From Odontocerum albicorne (taxonomy: Eukaryota > Arthropoda > Insecta > Trichoptera > Odontoceridae), in assembly GCA_949825065.1 (NCBI GenBank), contig OX463864.1, positions 14,459,327 to 14,523,326 of the forward strand: DNA of 64,000 nucleotides, in the 5' to 3' direction. The stretch's first letter is position 1; each line of letters starts with the position of its first letter. This document shows, piece by piece, positions 30,124 through 40,273 of the stretch. The notes under the pieces are model-generated. The model saw only the letters and a list, made by a program, of their open reading frames with translations. It was not told the DNA's origin and did not search any database. The translations under genes were made by a program, and so were the position numbers.

Positions 30124-30604
30124 AGTCCCGATTGATTTCCTGCTTATATGTTTTCAATCCAGGCGGGGGTGTTTATAGCATCCCCTAAGTCAGTGTATCT
30201 CAAGTAATCACGTCACCCTTTATATTTCATAAGTTAAAATTATGTTTCATATTTATTTACTATAACTTACTTGTTGCCAAAAGGATGCTAAATAACTGGG
30301 GGAACTTGCTGGATTGTTTGAGCTCCAGGCGTTAAGTCGCTTTAAAGATCATTCAATTATCGTATTTTTCGGATGTATAAACAAAGTAAATTATTGTAGA
30401 AACATTTTTCAAGGCTATACCTATATACAAATTTATTACTTAACTAATCTTAATTATATGTTATCATTTATGCACTTACTTAATCTTATTTTCCTACATA
30501 TCATTTCATTTTATTTATTCAATCTTAATATATGAGATCTTAGAAATAATTAACATCTACATACTACTTATAACTAGATAACAATTCTTACACTAATTAT
30601 TTAA
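30124..30604. other. no recognisable feature
   Basis: AT-rich, apart from a TCGTATTTTTCGGATGTAT patch resembling TIR-type ends of the element at 30727. Confidence 0.35.
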
Positions 30605-30715
30605 CAAAAACAAGTCCACTCGTTCAGACTACTTGTATTCCATCACATTCACTCAGACCCTGGTTGTCCCAGCCAATACTGTAGGTGGACTAGTCAGGCA
30701 ACAAGATTATGATAT
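30605..30715 (+). repeat. dispersed repeat R1, copy 2
   Basis: CACTCGTTCAGACTACTTGT, CATCACATTCACTCAGACCC, GGACTAGTCAGGCAACAAG; homologous to 12415-12500 (minus). Confidence 0.65.
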
Positions 30716-30726
30716 TCGACTTGAAA

Positions 30727-31287
30727 ATTTTCGGACCATAAGACGAACCCCTTTTACTTAGAAAATTCGACTTGACATTAGGGAGCGTCATATGGTCCGA
30801 AAGTAGGTAATAAATACGTGGTATTAAGTCCGTGTAGAAAATAATTTAAACTACCAAAAGAAATATAATACATGGATTTCTTTTAATACCTAAATTTTAT
30901 ACTTTTAATTGAGTACATTTACATAATTTACGATATTATAACATATGTTATAAATTTTCTATGCCATTCAAATTCAATAGAATTTCTCGATATTAATTAG
31001 ACAGTCCATTTAGAGTGCAAAACAAATACAGACGTCCCACACCATCAATAAATCGGCGTAAACTGGTGTTCGTAGACGCGTTCGTGAATGATGTGCATAT
31101 TTTTCTCATGGTCATATGGACGCTGTCTGACAATATTGTGAAAAGTGACAATAACGAGACGAGACGAGACAAGATACACTAAATGATGTTGTAAATATTT
31201 TTGTATACTAAAACATTTTTTTCTAAAAATTGTCTAATAAAATAGGGGTCAAGTCTTATAGTTCAGTGCGTCTTATAGTCCGAAAAT
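30727..31287. mobile_element. TIR DNA transposon remnant (561 bp)
   Basis: Left end ATTTTCGGACCATAAGACGA and right end, reverse-complemented, ATTTTCGGACTATAAGACGC (18 of 20). No target duplication is obvious and there is no transposase motif. A second internal copy of the end motif (ATGGTCCGAAAG) sits at about 30793. Confidence 0.6.
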
Positions 31288-31299
31288 TATTTTATTTAT

Positions 31300-31610
31300 T
31301 GTATTATTTTGTGAACAAGATTATACATGATACAAACTGTCAGGTTTATTGCTATGCAGCAATATCTTTCAATCAAACAACTTAACTTGGATACGTTAAG
31401 CTGTTTTGATTTATGAAAAAATCAAAAGAAGAATTTAATCTCAAAACAATAATTGTACAACTAGAGGAAAGGAATTCGTTTAGACAAGAAAGGGGAAAAA
31501 ACAAAGTAAGGTCGTAAGGATAATCTAAAGGAGGTATATTTACAATTTGTTTTTGAACGTAAATTAGGCTGTGTAAAATAATGAAGCACTACCTAAATAT
31601 AATTCATATA
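31300..31610. other. mostly unclassified; SINE-1 tail scrap at 31325-31385
   Basis: GTCAGGTTTATTGCTATGCA / GCAATATCTTTCAATCAA resembles the complement of the SINE-1/LINE-A tail. The rest is AT-rich. Confidence 0.35.
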
Positions 31611-31638
31611 TACGAGGGTGGTCCCAGAAGTACCCGAC
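31611..31638 (+). repeat. mariner left TIR
   Basis: TACGAGGGTGGTCCCAGAAG and the next 8 bases; inverted partner at 32876-32903. Confidence 0.9.
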
Positions 31639-31789
31639 TTGACGTATAGATGGCGGTTGTTGCCTTAAAAATTACTATGGTAGAAAGTACTAAACTTATA
31701 AAGCTTAAGTTTCAAGTTTTAAGACGCTACGTTGTTTAGTATTTGTTTGGCAGCCATTAATAGTGAACGCTCTCAGTGAATTTGTCAAC

Positions 31790-32836
31790 ATGGAAAAAAT
31801 TGGTCATCGTTATGTGATACAATACTTTCATTTGAAAGGTCTAAGTCCAACCAATATCAAAGCCGAGCTAGATTCTACTCTGGGGGAGTTTGCTCCTTCG
31901 TTTACAACAGTAAAATATTGGGTAGCAAAGTTTAAATGAGGCCGTACGAGCTGCCAAGACGAACATCGCAGTGGTTGACCAAATGAGGTGACCACGCCAG
32001 AATTGGAAAAGAAAATCCACAAAATGGTATTGGATGACCGTCGATTGAAAGTGCGCGAGCTAGAAGACATGGTAGGCATTTCAAAAAGTGCTGCACATCG
32101 CATATTGACTGAAAATTACATGAGAAAGCTGTGCGCAAGATGGGTGCCGCGTTTGCTCACAATGGAACAAAAACAGCGTCGTGAGGATGTTTCAATCGAG
32201 TGTTTGGCGATGTTTCACATCAATAAAGCCGAGTTTTTGCGTCGATTCATAACCATGGATGAAACATGGGTCCATCACTTCACACCTGAGACGAAGGAAC
32301 AGTCAAAACAATGGACTGAAAGGGGAGAATCGGCTCCAAAAAAGGCGAAGACAGTTCCATCTGCAGGCAAGGTCATGGCGTCAGTTTTTTGGGATGCGCT
32401 TGGGATAATTTTCATTGATTATCTTCAAAAAGGAAAAACAATCAACGGCGAGTATTATGCGAACTTATTGCGGCGTTTGAGTGATGAAATCAAGAAAAAA
32501 CGGCCGCATTTGGCGAAAAAGAAAGTGTTGTTTCATCAAGACAATGCACCAGTTCACACATCCGTTATCGCGGTGGCCAAAATCAATGAATTAAAGTTCG
32601 AATTGCTTCCTCACGCACCCTATTCACCAGATTTAGCCCCCTCGGATTATTTTCTTTTTCGAAACTTGAAAAAATGGTTCGGTGGTAAAAGATTTGCCAA
32701 CAATGAAGAGGTGGAATCTGCGGTTGATGGCTATTTTGAGGCGCTCGACGGTTCTCACTATAAACAGGGTATCGAAGCTATTGAAAATCGCTGGGAAAAG
32801 TGTGTCGAGCTGAAAGGAGACTATGCTGAGAAATAA
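31790..32836 (+). pseudogene. mariner transposase, dead by two in-frame TGA codons
   Basis: It catalysed cut-and-paste transposition of its own element in the nucleus. The ATG at 31790 (MEKIGHRYVIQYFHLKG) gives 348 codons to TAA at 32834-32836, the normal mariner length. TGA codons interrupt it at residue 50 (31937-31939) and residue 63 (31976-31978). Both lie where the family carries arginine (..KFK.GRTS.. and ..RSG.PNE..), so each is explained by one C-to-T change in CGA. Downstream the frame is intact: a second helix-turn-helix (VREL.DMVGISKSAAHRIL), WVPRLLT linker, and catalytic aspartates in TMDETW (about residue 157), HQDNAP (about 251) and SPDLAPSDYFLF (about 286). The last two are separated by 34 residues, i.e. 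DD34D. Translation starting at GTG 31988 is not credible in a eukaryote. Confidence 0.95.
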
Positions 32837-32875
32837 AAATAGTTTTTCCCAATTTTTTTGTGTTTTCTTTGTTAG

Positions 32876-32903
32876 GTCGGGTACTTTTGGGATTTCCCTC
32901 GTA
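32876..32903 (-). repeat. mariner right TIR
   Basis: GTCGGGTACTTTTGGGATTT then CCCTCGTA, inverted partner of 31611-31638. Confidence 0.9.
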
Positions 32904-33084
32904 TACACACGTATTTTCAAACGTTTGTATCATTATGACTTGGGATTCGCAAAATTCATTCTCAGACATAATTTGCAATATTTAATCTGTGATTCATCCT
33001 CGATCTCCCCTATCTATGAAACAAATCATAATTATGGATTTTGAGAAATTATGCATGTGAATAAGAATTTAATGACAATTTATT

Positions 33085-33480
33085 TAGCGCCGTTTAAAGA
33101 TAAATTGTACTCAAAGGTGTTCCAACTCGGAAATCGAATCCTCTATTATTGATAGGTTTAAAATATTACAAAATAAATGTATGAGTGTAAGGATGGGAAT
33201 GTGGTGGCTGCGGCCATTAGATTATCATCTGCTTATGTTCAGAAAAATATATTAAGTAAGAAAATCGCAGAAAACTTACCAACTACAAAAATAACATTGT
33301 AGATCTTCCGATACGTGTTCATATATAATCATGAATTTTTAATGAAGACCTCTCAAAAAGTGTTGTCTTCAAGTGCTTTCTAACGCTGCACGCGCCACTC
33401 ATATATCTAACACTAAGATGCAGGTTACTATTTCACGCCGCAGGACCAGCAACGGAAAAAGCTCTATCATAATACCCCTT
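33085..33480 (-). mobile_element. LINE-C 3' end
   Basis: Minus: GYYDRAFSVAGPAA, stop, NSNLHLSV, then GACSVRKHLKTTLFERS and the UTR through GGAACACCTTTGAGTAC to GGCGCTAAATAAATTGTC. The AGP.AWNSLP..V motif of CR1/L2-like RTs is recognisable despite a W-to-stop change. Confidence 0.8.
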
Positions 33481-33535
33481 TATAAAATCGATTTGGAACA
33501 ATCAATTAAAAAAAAGGGTGATGGGAAGGAACCAA

Positions 33536-33565
33536 CGCATGTTTAGTTTGGGAATCACTGATTAG
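33536..33565 (-). mobile_element. isolated hAT end
   Basis: GTTTAGTTTGGGAATCACTG reads CAGTGATTCCCAAACTAAAC on the minus strand, a hAT-type terminus close to that of the MITE at 29379. No partner end seen. Confidence 0.4.
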
Positions 33566-33789
33566 GGGTGTAGCATTGTACCGCTAAATCGGTAATATCG
33601 TTATTATGATTTTTCCCAAGATTCTGCAAATCATCCGATAATATTTCGCCTCAACAGATCCATTCATCTAAAGCAAATTGATGTTAAAAAAAATGTTTTT
33701 TTCAAACGAAAGCACTCGAAAATTGTAGATGCCTATACACACAGTCCTCACTTTACGATACAATAACAATGAAAAAAAAACAAACATAC

Positions 33790-33985
33790 TGATGATAAAA
33801 GGGTGTCGGTCAAAAGAAATCTGATATCCTCGCGACCGAGACTGCACTCTATTGATGGGGGAGTATTTCGAATGGGAGGGTGCTATGAAATGAGCACATA
33901 TCTTTTGATAGTTTCTCTCTTAAATATATTTTCTTTCTCATTGTCTTAAAATGTATGTGTAAATTTAGGATATATACGAGTATAC
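33790..33985. repeat. dispersed repeat R3, copy 2
   Basis: CTCGCGACCGAGACTGCACT, GAATGGGAGGGTGCTATGAA, TAGTTTCTCTCTTAAATATA, TTGTCTTAAAATGTATGTG; parallel to 29168-29345. Confidence 0.7.
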
Positions 33986-34654
33986 GAGTATGTAGGTACA
34001 ATGTCATAATCTATTAAACTATTTATTTATACCAAAAAAGTACTTATTTTATAATAATAATCGTTGTGTTTTTACTGAAAAGTTGATAAAACCTAGAAAA
34101 AACTGTTAAGACTACTTTTATTGCCCTTTCGTTTTATATAATACAACCTGGCGGGATTATTGATATGTAGCAATCTCGTCCAATCAACCAGAAATATGTT
34201 TATAAGAAACATTCCATTGTTTTCAGGGGCCTAATAGAGAAAGAAGTCGAAGACAAGATATAAGTACTGGAATTCCTTTTCCTATATACAACAGCATATG
34301 CCTGTCACAAAACGACTGTTATCATCATCTGCGGTGGTACCAACGTCAGGTGCCCTAATCTTTCACTTTTTATTTTACCTTCTTATAAACTCATCAAGGG
34401 TAGTTAGTGGGCATTAATTTAATTAATTAATTTACAATACAACTTTATTGAATAGTGTACAATATGACGGGTATATTGCCAAGTAATAATTTCTTCCAAC
34501 CAAATATACAATTATTCTACAACGTTCTGAGTGAAAAATGGAGATTAACATTATGGATGTTGAGGGGAAAAACCTAATTTAACGAGCCTATGGATAGATG
34601 AGAAAAAAAGGAAGGGAAAAATTCGGTTCATTTGGTCCAGTCAAGTTTTTCTCG
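33986..34654. other. mostly unclassified; two SINE-1 tail scraps
   Basis: 34140-34205 and 34435-34505 (both minus) hold CAACCTGGCGGGATTATTGA / CCAATCAACCAGAAATATG and ATGACGGGTATATTGCC / TTCCAACCAAATATAC, i.e. SINE-1/LINE-A tails. The rest has no feature. Confidence 0.5.
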
Positions 34655-34905
34655 GTCTACCTCATCCACATACCTTGCACTTCTGACTTGTATACTAATT
34701 GTTTTCATCATTCATCCTCGCCACATTTCAAAACCATCTGAAAGCTCTTTTTTTTCCATTTTACTTAAGACATAAATTTTATCCATACATTCATTTCTGA
34801 TATCTTCGTTCCTCCTTCTTTCAAACATTGACACTCCACAACATTTCTTTAGTGCACGCAATATTACATCATTAATCTTCCTATTGTCTTTCTTCTTTAT
34901 TAATT
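34655..34905 (-). mobile_element. LINE-D variant (D') fragment
   Basis: Minus frame: RALKKCCGVSMFERRRNEDI, RNECMDKIYVLSKMEKKELS, DGFEMWRG. It corresponds to the block before GH.ERM in D and matches 11280-11400. Confidence 0.7.
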
Positions 34906-34925
34906 CATAATAAAAATGAATTAGG

Positions 34926-35069
34926 GCACGTTTCACGAGGATCGCCTGTACAAACTACTTAAGTGAAGGTGAAGAACGGGACAGAAGAACAAAACCGATG
35001 ATCGCCGAGGAACATTTTGATACAAAACGATTTAAGCCGACAAACGAGGCGGGCATAATCCATCCTTAA
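34926..35069 (+). other. short unidentified coding-like frame
   Basis: 47 codons, ARFTRIACTNYLSEGEERDR ... MIAEEHFDTKRFKPTNEAG, stop TAA. GC-richer than its flanks and preceded by AATTAG, a possible splice acceptor. The EEHF...F pattern faintly recalls the end of a THAP-type zinc finger, but too little is present to claim it. Confidence 0.2.
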
Positions 35070-35429
35070 GCCTAAACGCGAAAAGAAATTGTATTTTTTG
35101 TGTCGAATCTTTCATACTCATTTGTAACGTTGTATAACAAATAGGCACTCCGCCTGATGATAATGATGATAGCACAACATCGTGTACATCAGTGGCATAA
35201 CGGATTATTAAAAAATATAATAGATAAACGAATTTCAGCATGTACATTTGAATTTTTGTAAGAAATAAATATTAATAAAATAAACAATTTTTCTTTTCAT
35301 TATGTATTCATCACTGTTTTTTTTATGAATTCACTAGCAGTATCAAAGACCTTCGTCTTCCTCATCAGGTGGAAATGAACTAAATTATGTCTAAAACATA
35401 TATCTTTTTCAAATTTTTATAGGAAGGGA
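35070..35429. other. no gene; family Q-like scrap
   Basis: CAAAGACCTTCGTCTTCCTC / ATCAGGTGG near 35350-35385 resembles the ...TTCACCTCATCATCAGG arm of family Q. Otherwise AT-rich. Confidence 0.3.
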
Positions 35430-35551
35430 AGGGGAGTAGTGGCTAATAAGGGGAGTAGATAGGCGTCAAAAGGATGGCTTTTGATAACGTTTCCCGTTCA
35501 AAAGCCATCCTTTTGACGCCTTCCTACTCTTCACTTATTATCCACCACTCT
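35430..35551. repeat. hairpin with perfect 22-bp stem (122 bp overall)
   Basis: GGCGTCAAAAGGATGGCTTT (35462 on, 22 bases ending TTG) pairs perfectly with the 22 bases ending AGCCATCCTTTTGACGCC at 35520; the loop is 15 bases, ATAACGTTTCCCGTT. The arms continue outward imperfectly: GGCTAATAAGGGGAGTAG opposite CTACTCTTCACTTATTATCC. No terminal duplication, no coding. It is either a foldback repeat or a small-RNA precursor. Confidence 0.9.
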
Positions 35552-35639
35552 TCTCTCTCTCTCTTGTACTTATTATTGTACAATAAGATTTTTTGACAAA
35601 ATTTAATTAATTTACACCTGACGAAGGAAACGGAAGTCT

Positions 35640-35690
35640 TTAGCCTATGCCTCTATTGGGGTAGGTAGAGAGATAAGTCCGCTCCATTCT
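35640..35690 (-). mobile_element. LINE-D terminal scrap
   Basis: CTATTGGGGTAGGTAGAGAG is the complement of the LINE-D CTCTCTGCCTACCCC end. Confidence 0.5.
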
Positions 35691-35764
35691 AACAGAGTAT
35701 ATTATATATTTCATTTCTGCAACATACTCTCATATTATAAAGACTTAATTCTTTGTTTTTTTTA

Positions 35765-35998
35765 AATACGATTAGTTTGGTACGAGATAAGATACTTAGA
35801 AGACCAAGGAAAATATGGTTGGATCAAGTTAACGATATTTTTAAAGAAGGAAAAATAGAAAGTCAGATAAATCGTAAAATATTAATGAGAAGGTGTATGG
35901 ATGTGGACGAAGCTAAAGATGTGTGTCGAGATAGGAAAGTCTGGCGCTCTATCCTTTCCGCTTACCTCGACAGGAAAATGGCGTGATGGTATGTATGG
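35765..35998 (+). mobile_element. LINE-D 3' end, well preserved
   Basis: The frame is open for 77 codons: RRPRKIWLDQVNDIFKEGKI, ESQINRKILMRRCMDVDEAK, DVCRDRKVWRSILSAYLDRK, stop, then CGTGATGGTATGTATG. One of the two cleanest LINE-D C-termini in the window. Confidence 0.9.
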
Positions 35999-36129
35999 TT
36001 AATTTGGTAGTGCCACGACTTTTGAGGTCTTTCCAAACCTCTGGTGTTTTATAATAAATGTATAGATTATTTTATCATCATTTTTTTTTCTACGTTTGTC
36101 TAGTTATTTTTAGATCATCTTATTCTTCC

Positions 36130-36400
36130 TAGTGTCATGTCAGGTCCCCCCAACGTTGAATATCACCTGAAAGTAGGCATCTTTGTCTCCGGCAGCCCGA
36201 AAAAGATCCCCAACGCTACTTATACCAGTTCAATCACGTATATTGCGGAGCCAGGAGATTTGCCTTCTGCCAATACCTCTTCGACCCTCTATTTTGCCTT
36301 GGATGATCAGGTGCAGTAATTTGTACTTTGATCCTCTAAGTACATGACCCAAATAGGACACCTTTCATTTTTAGATGCAACCATAAAATTCCAAATTTAT
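36130..36400 (-). mobile_element. LINE-K RT C-terminus
   Basis: Minus frame: VSYLGHVLRGSKYKLLHLII, QGKIEGRRGIGRRQISWLRN, IRDWTGISSVGDLFRAAGDK. The YLGH..R...Y.LL.LI.QGKIEG.R..GR...SWL.N.RDW block is the C-terminal region of a distinct group of insect LINEs. The 3' flank reads ACACTAGGAAGAATAAGATG on minus. The open plus frame here is its antisense shadow. Confidence 0.85.
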
Positions 36401-36924
36401 AACACAAGCCCAATTCGTTTAACTTGTGACGCCAATGAAAATCGCTTGTAAAAGGTGGTTTGGCCTCCTTGACGCGATATGCAAATGACAGCTATTTAAA
36501 ATTGACTAGCATTATGATATAAGACAGTGAGTGAAAAAGCACGAGACTCTTGCTGAATACGTCTCTCTGTAGAGAGAAAGCCGCATCAAGTTTTCCAAAA
36601 AAACCTAAATGCGTTGTCATATACAATACATATTCAATACATCATATAAACACTACTCATCAGAAATTTCCAATTTAGGCCCACTCTACTGATTGAAAAA
36701 ATGTATAACATGAAAAAAATCCATTTAATTTTATGACTGAAACAAAATATATCAAAAAAAGGGAAACAGGTATCTTGTTATATTGAAAAATAGAAGTAAA
36801 TTTTTTCCTACCAACACATGACACTTTATGATATTTTATACATATTCATTGATGGAACACTCAGCGCGACTATGGAACGAAATTTTAAGAATTATCAGAT
36901 GTTCACCATCCTTATTTTCCATGA
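36401..36924. other. no recognisable feature
   Basis: AT-rich. Nothing supportable. Confidence 0.45.
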
Positions 36925-37035
36925 GGCAATCTCTTTCAAGCAGCCAGAAAAATATGTTGAAGAGGTCTTCAGTGAAATCAGACTGGAACCTCTTTTAAAA
37001 GATGCGAGAACCAAACGACAGACGCCATCAAGTTA
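36925..37035 (-). mobile_element. SINE-1 body fragment
   Basis: GAGGCAATCTCTTTCAAGCA / GCCAGAAAAATATG then TCAGTGAAATCAGACTGGAA, the complement of the SINE-1 tail and body. The head is replaced by ATGCGAGAACCAAACGAC. Confidence 0.6.
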
Positions 37036-37119
37036 TTCATATGACGAATAAAAAAATGTTTTCCTTTCATTTTTAAAACGAATTTAAACCATAGTCACAA
37101 AATATTGAATGTTTAAAAC

Positions 37120-37240
37120 TAACAGTTGCACGTTGTGATTTATTCAGAAACCACGAGAATGCAACAATTAGATGTCAGGTTTGGTGGATATTTTTAATGT
37201 AGATGATATTAGTTTCAGGAGGGCCCTTCTCTAGCATTTC
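37120..37240 (+). repeat. dispersed repeat R2, copy 2
   Basis: GTTGCACGTTGTGATTTATT, CACGAGAATGCAACAATTAG, GGTTTGGTGGATATTTTTAA; parallel to 26345-26455. Confidence 0.55.
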
Positions 37241-37283
37241 ATCAATCTAAGATCTGGACTAGACTAGTTATTACATTTTTTTC

Positions 37284-37570
37284 TAAGATATTGATACGTT
37301 ATGTTTTATTTTTAAGATATTGATACGTTATGTTTTATTTTTTTGTAAGATATTGATACGTTATGTTTTATTTTTTTGTAAGATATTGATACGTTATGTT
37401 TTATTTTTTTTGTAAGATATTGATACGTTATGTTTTATTTTTTTGTAAGATATTGACACGTTATGTTTTATTTTTAAGATATTGATACGTTATGTTTTAT
37501 TTTTTTGTAAGATATTGATACGTTATGTTTTATTTTTTTGTAAGATATTGATCGTTATGTTTTATTTTTA
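37284..37570. repeat. minisatellite, 33/28-bp units, 9 copies
   Basis: AAGATATTGATACGTTATGT then TTTATTTTTTTGT; some units lack the TTTTGT end. Nearly identical copies suggest recent expansion. Confidence 0.9.
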
Positions 37571-37597
37571 ATTGTGACTTGGAATGTCTGATGATTT

Positions 37598-38085
37598 ATC
37601 CTCTGTGTTTACCCCGACAAGGAGTCAGGGATAGAAGACTTTCCTACTTTGACAGACATACTTCGCCTCTTCTAAATCCATACACCATCTCATAAAACTC
37701 CTACTATTTCTCTGATTTTTTACGTTTACTTTTAGCCATAACATTAAGCCCGAGTCCCGAGTTGGAGCGTCCTTGAGGAGAGTTTTATCTCTAAACAGGT
37801 CTATATAAATTGTCCTTTATTATTATTATTATTCGTTCTTTTAAAATTTCATTGGTTATCGTTCTACCAAGCCTTACATTCACATAAGCACTATATATTT
37901 GTTTTGTTAATATTTTTTAATTCGTTCGTTCTATAGGTACATACACAAACCATCTCAGAATGTTGTTCTTCATCTAACTTATCACATCAACCTTAAGTTC
38001 ACATTTATCCCTACTAACTTTATTCCGTATTCTGTCATACATTGTCATCTCATGTATTCGACTGTTATGTAAATGATACTTAAGA
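37598..38085 (-). mobile_element. LINE-D with LINE-C tail inserted
   Basis: 37598-37740: complement of the LINE-D end (TTTACCCCGACAAGGAGTCA, CATACACCATCTCATAAAAC). It resumes at 37836 with TTCTTTTAAAATTTCATTGG and runs through CATCAACCTTAAGTTCACAT to about 38085. A 95-base LINE-C end interrupts it. Confidence 0.8.
37741..37835 (+). mobile_element. LINE-C 3' end inserted in LINE-D
   Basis: GAGTCCCGAGTTGGAGCGTC, CTTGAGGAGAGTTTTATCTC, CTATATAAATTGTCC and (TTA)n. CTTTTA on both sides may be a short target duplication. Confidence 0.75.
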
Positions 38086-38411
38086 ATCGTTTATTATTTT
38101 AATAAATAAAAAAGTAAAAGTGTAAACCAAAAGTCAAAGTGAGATAATTTCTTACATGAATTCTTCACATTTCAGGATCAGAGGTTTATGAAGGGGCTTG
38201 AAAATTGACTTCTTACCTGAAAAAAGAGAAACAATGAAATTAAAAATAAAATAACAATCACAGTAGAATCAAAAGAAAAGTCATTGTTCAGTGTGTCATT
38301 GCTTTCGTCATCTAAAGAGTATAAAACCAGGACTTGAACCAAGAAATCCGCTTGCAAAATCCTAATTTCTGAGATGGGTATTATCAACGTGATAAGAGCA
38401 TAAGTTCCGTG

Positions 38412-38775
38412 ATTTTGAAGAGAAACTCGTAGCTCGGATGGACTGCGAATGAAATGGGCGTTTTATAAGAGGTAGTTCGGATGAAGTGTGGAAGGGACGG
38501 GATATTGTAGAAGAGATAGCTCGGATGGAGTGGGGACGGTATGGGATATTGTAGAAGAGATAGCTCGGATGAAGTGGGGAAGGAATGGAACGTTGTAGAA
38601 GTGATAGCTCGGATGAAGTATAGTCGAGATGGGATGGTGTAAAAGAGATAGCTCGGATGAAGTATAGACGGAATGGGATGTAGTACATAAGTGATAGCTC
38701 GGATGAAGTGCAGACGGGATGGAACGTTATAGAGTAGTAGGGACGGAATGGGAAGTTCAAGAAGCGATAGTTTGG
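38412..38775. repeat. ~56-bp degenerate tandem repeat, 6-7 copies
   Basis: Units around GATAGCTCGGATGAAGT ... GGGATATTGTAGAAGAG. An open minus frame (SELSL... repeated) spans it but only mirrors the repeat. Confidence 0.85.
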
Positions 38776-38783
38776 ATATTTCG

Positions 38784-39710
38784 GTATTACGTATGATTGA
38801 GCTGCACTTCTAACTATTTCGAACCCGTAAATTATAAAGAGCTCATAACAGTTTATCAATTAAGCTACGGAGGTTATCCCTATTTATGACCCTAACACCT
38901 AACCACATTTGTAAACACTGGCATAAACAATTTTACTGTATGTAGCACCTAGAAAAATAAAGGTACTACATACGATTGAGCCGCGCTCCAATCTATTGCG
39001 AACCCGTGAATTATGATAACCCATGAAGATCTCATAACAGTTTACCAACTAAGCTACGGAGGTTATCCCTATTTAAGACCCTAACACCTAACCACATTTG
39101 TAAACACTGTCATAAACAATTTTACTGTATGTAGCACCTAGAAAATAGAGGTACTACATATGATTGAGCCGCGCTCCAATCTATTGCGAACCCGTGAATT
39201 ATGATAACCCGTGAAGATCTCATAACAGCTTACCAACTAAGCTACGGAGGTTATCCCTATTTAAGACCCAGACACCTAACCACATTTGTAAACACTGTCA
39301 TAAACAATTTTACTGTATGTAGCACCTAGAAAATAAAGGTTCTACATACGATTGAGCCGCGCTCCAATCTATTGCGAACCCGTGAATTATGATAACCCAT
39401 GAAGATCTCATAACAGCTTACCAACTAAGCTACGGAGGTTATCCCTATTTAAGACCCAGACACCTAACCACATTTGTAAACACTGTCATAAACAATTTTA
39501 CTGTATGTAGCACCTAGAAAATAGAGGTACTACATATGATTGAGCCGCGCTCCAATCTATTGCGAACCCGTGAATTATGATAACCCGTGAAGATCTCATA
39601 ACAGCTTACCAACTAAGCTACGGAGGTTATCCCTATTTAAGACCCTAACACCTAACCACATTTGTAAACACTGTCATAAACAATTTTACTGCATGTAGCA
39701 CCTGGAAAAT
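38784..39710 (-). repeat. tandem array of a tRNA-like 188-bp unit, 5 copies
   Basis: TAAGCTACGG starts at 38861, 39050, 39238, 39426 and 39614, a period of 188-189. On the minus strand each unit has CCGTAGCTTAGTTGGTAA, a perfect A-box-like sequence, and about 55 bases later CACGGGTTCGCAATAG, a partial B box. The remaining ~110 bases of the unit (CCTATTTAAGACCC, CACATTTGTAAACACTG, ACTGTATGTAGCACC) are AT-rich. Unit 1 is the most diverged; units 2-5 differ by a few bases. It looks like a satellite derived from a SINE head. Confidence 0.85.
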
Positions 39711-40273
39711 ATGCATTCAGAGCAATGTACCGAGTGCTCAAGTCAGCCCTGTATGTTATAAAAAATAACCACAATAAAAAATAACTTTGACAGTAGAATG
39801 GAGAGAAACGAAAATAAAGAATGGCATAAAGTTTTATTTTGAGACATTTAAAGAAGCATAAATCCGATTCACATCGTGGCATACAGCCTACCACAAACGA
39901 CAAAAATAATGTGGATTCTTGACGATTTTTTTTTGGTACACATAACACACATATTAAGACTATTCGAGGTAAGATGCTTGAGTCCTACCCGGAGTTTTTG
40001 TTTCGATTCCTGATAGAATCAAAATAAGAAAAATTAAAATCAAGTAAATTAGTGATTTGATTAATTTTGTATTTTCGTTGATTGTACTTGATTATTTCTT
40101 TCAGTGTTATATCACCATATAGTACGAGTACATTGATGATTTCATGCGTCGAACGTGTTGTTGCGTTGTATTTTTTGAAGTTATTTATATACATATTTTT
40201 ATAGGTAATTCACCCACACTAGAAACATTTATACCACTACATTGAAGACAAACATATGAGTCAATATGTTACT
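39711..40273. other. mostly unclassified; SINE head-like piece at 39958-40015
   Basis: CGAGGTAAGATGCTTGAGTC / CTACCCGG then GTTTCGATTCCTG gives a degraded tRNA-like head on plus. Short minus frames elsewhere have no motif. Confidence 0.35.

Larger units (their letters stand above)
31611..32903 (+). mobile_element. mariner element, full length (1293 bp)
   Basis: 28-base terminal inverted repeats (left TACGAGGG..., CCCAGAAGTACCCGAC; right, reverse-complemented, TACGAGGG..., CCCAAAAGTACCCGAC; about 23-24 of 28 match) with TA on both sides (31609-31610, 32904-32905). It contains one long transposase gene with two premature stops. Both ends and the complete gene length are preserved, so this is the least decayed element of the window. 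Confidence 0.95.

Noticed and set aside
31988..32836. Transposase ORF starting at GTG 31988 (282 codons)
   Set aside because: A GTG start is not credible in an animal gene. The homologous N-terminus continues upstream in the same frame to ATG 31790 across two TGA codons, so this is the distal part of a pseudogene.
34926..35069. THAP zinc-finger exon
   Set aside because: Only the EEHF..F pattern is suggestive; the conserved cysteines expected upstream are not visible.
36137..36319. 60-codon plus-strand ORF
   Set aside because: Antisense to LINE-K, whose minus frame carries a recognisable RT C-terminus.
38362..38859. 165-codon minus-strand ORF
   Set aside because: It spans the ~56-bp tandem repeat and merely repeats SELSL-type residues.
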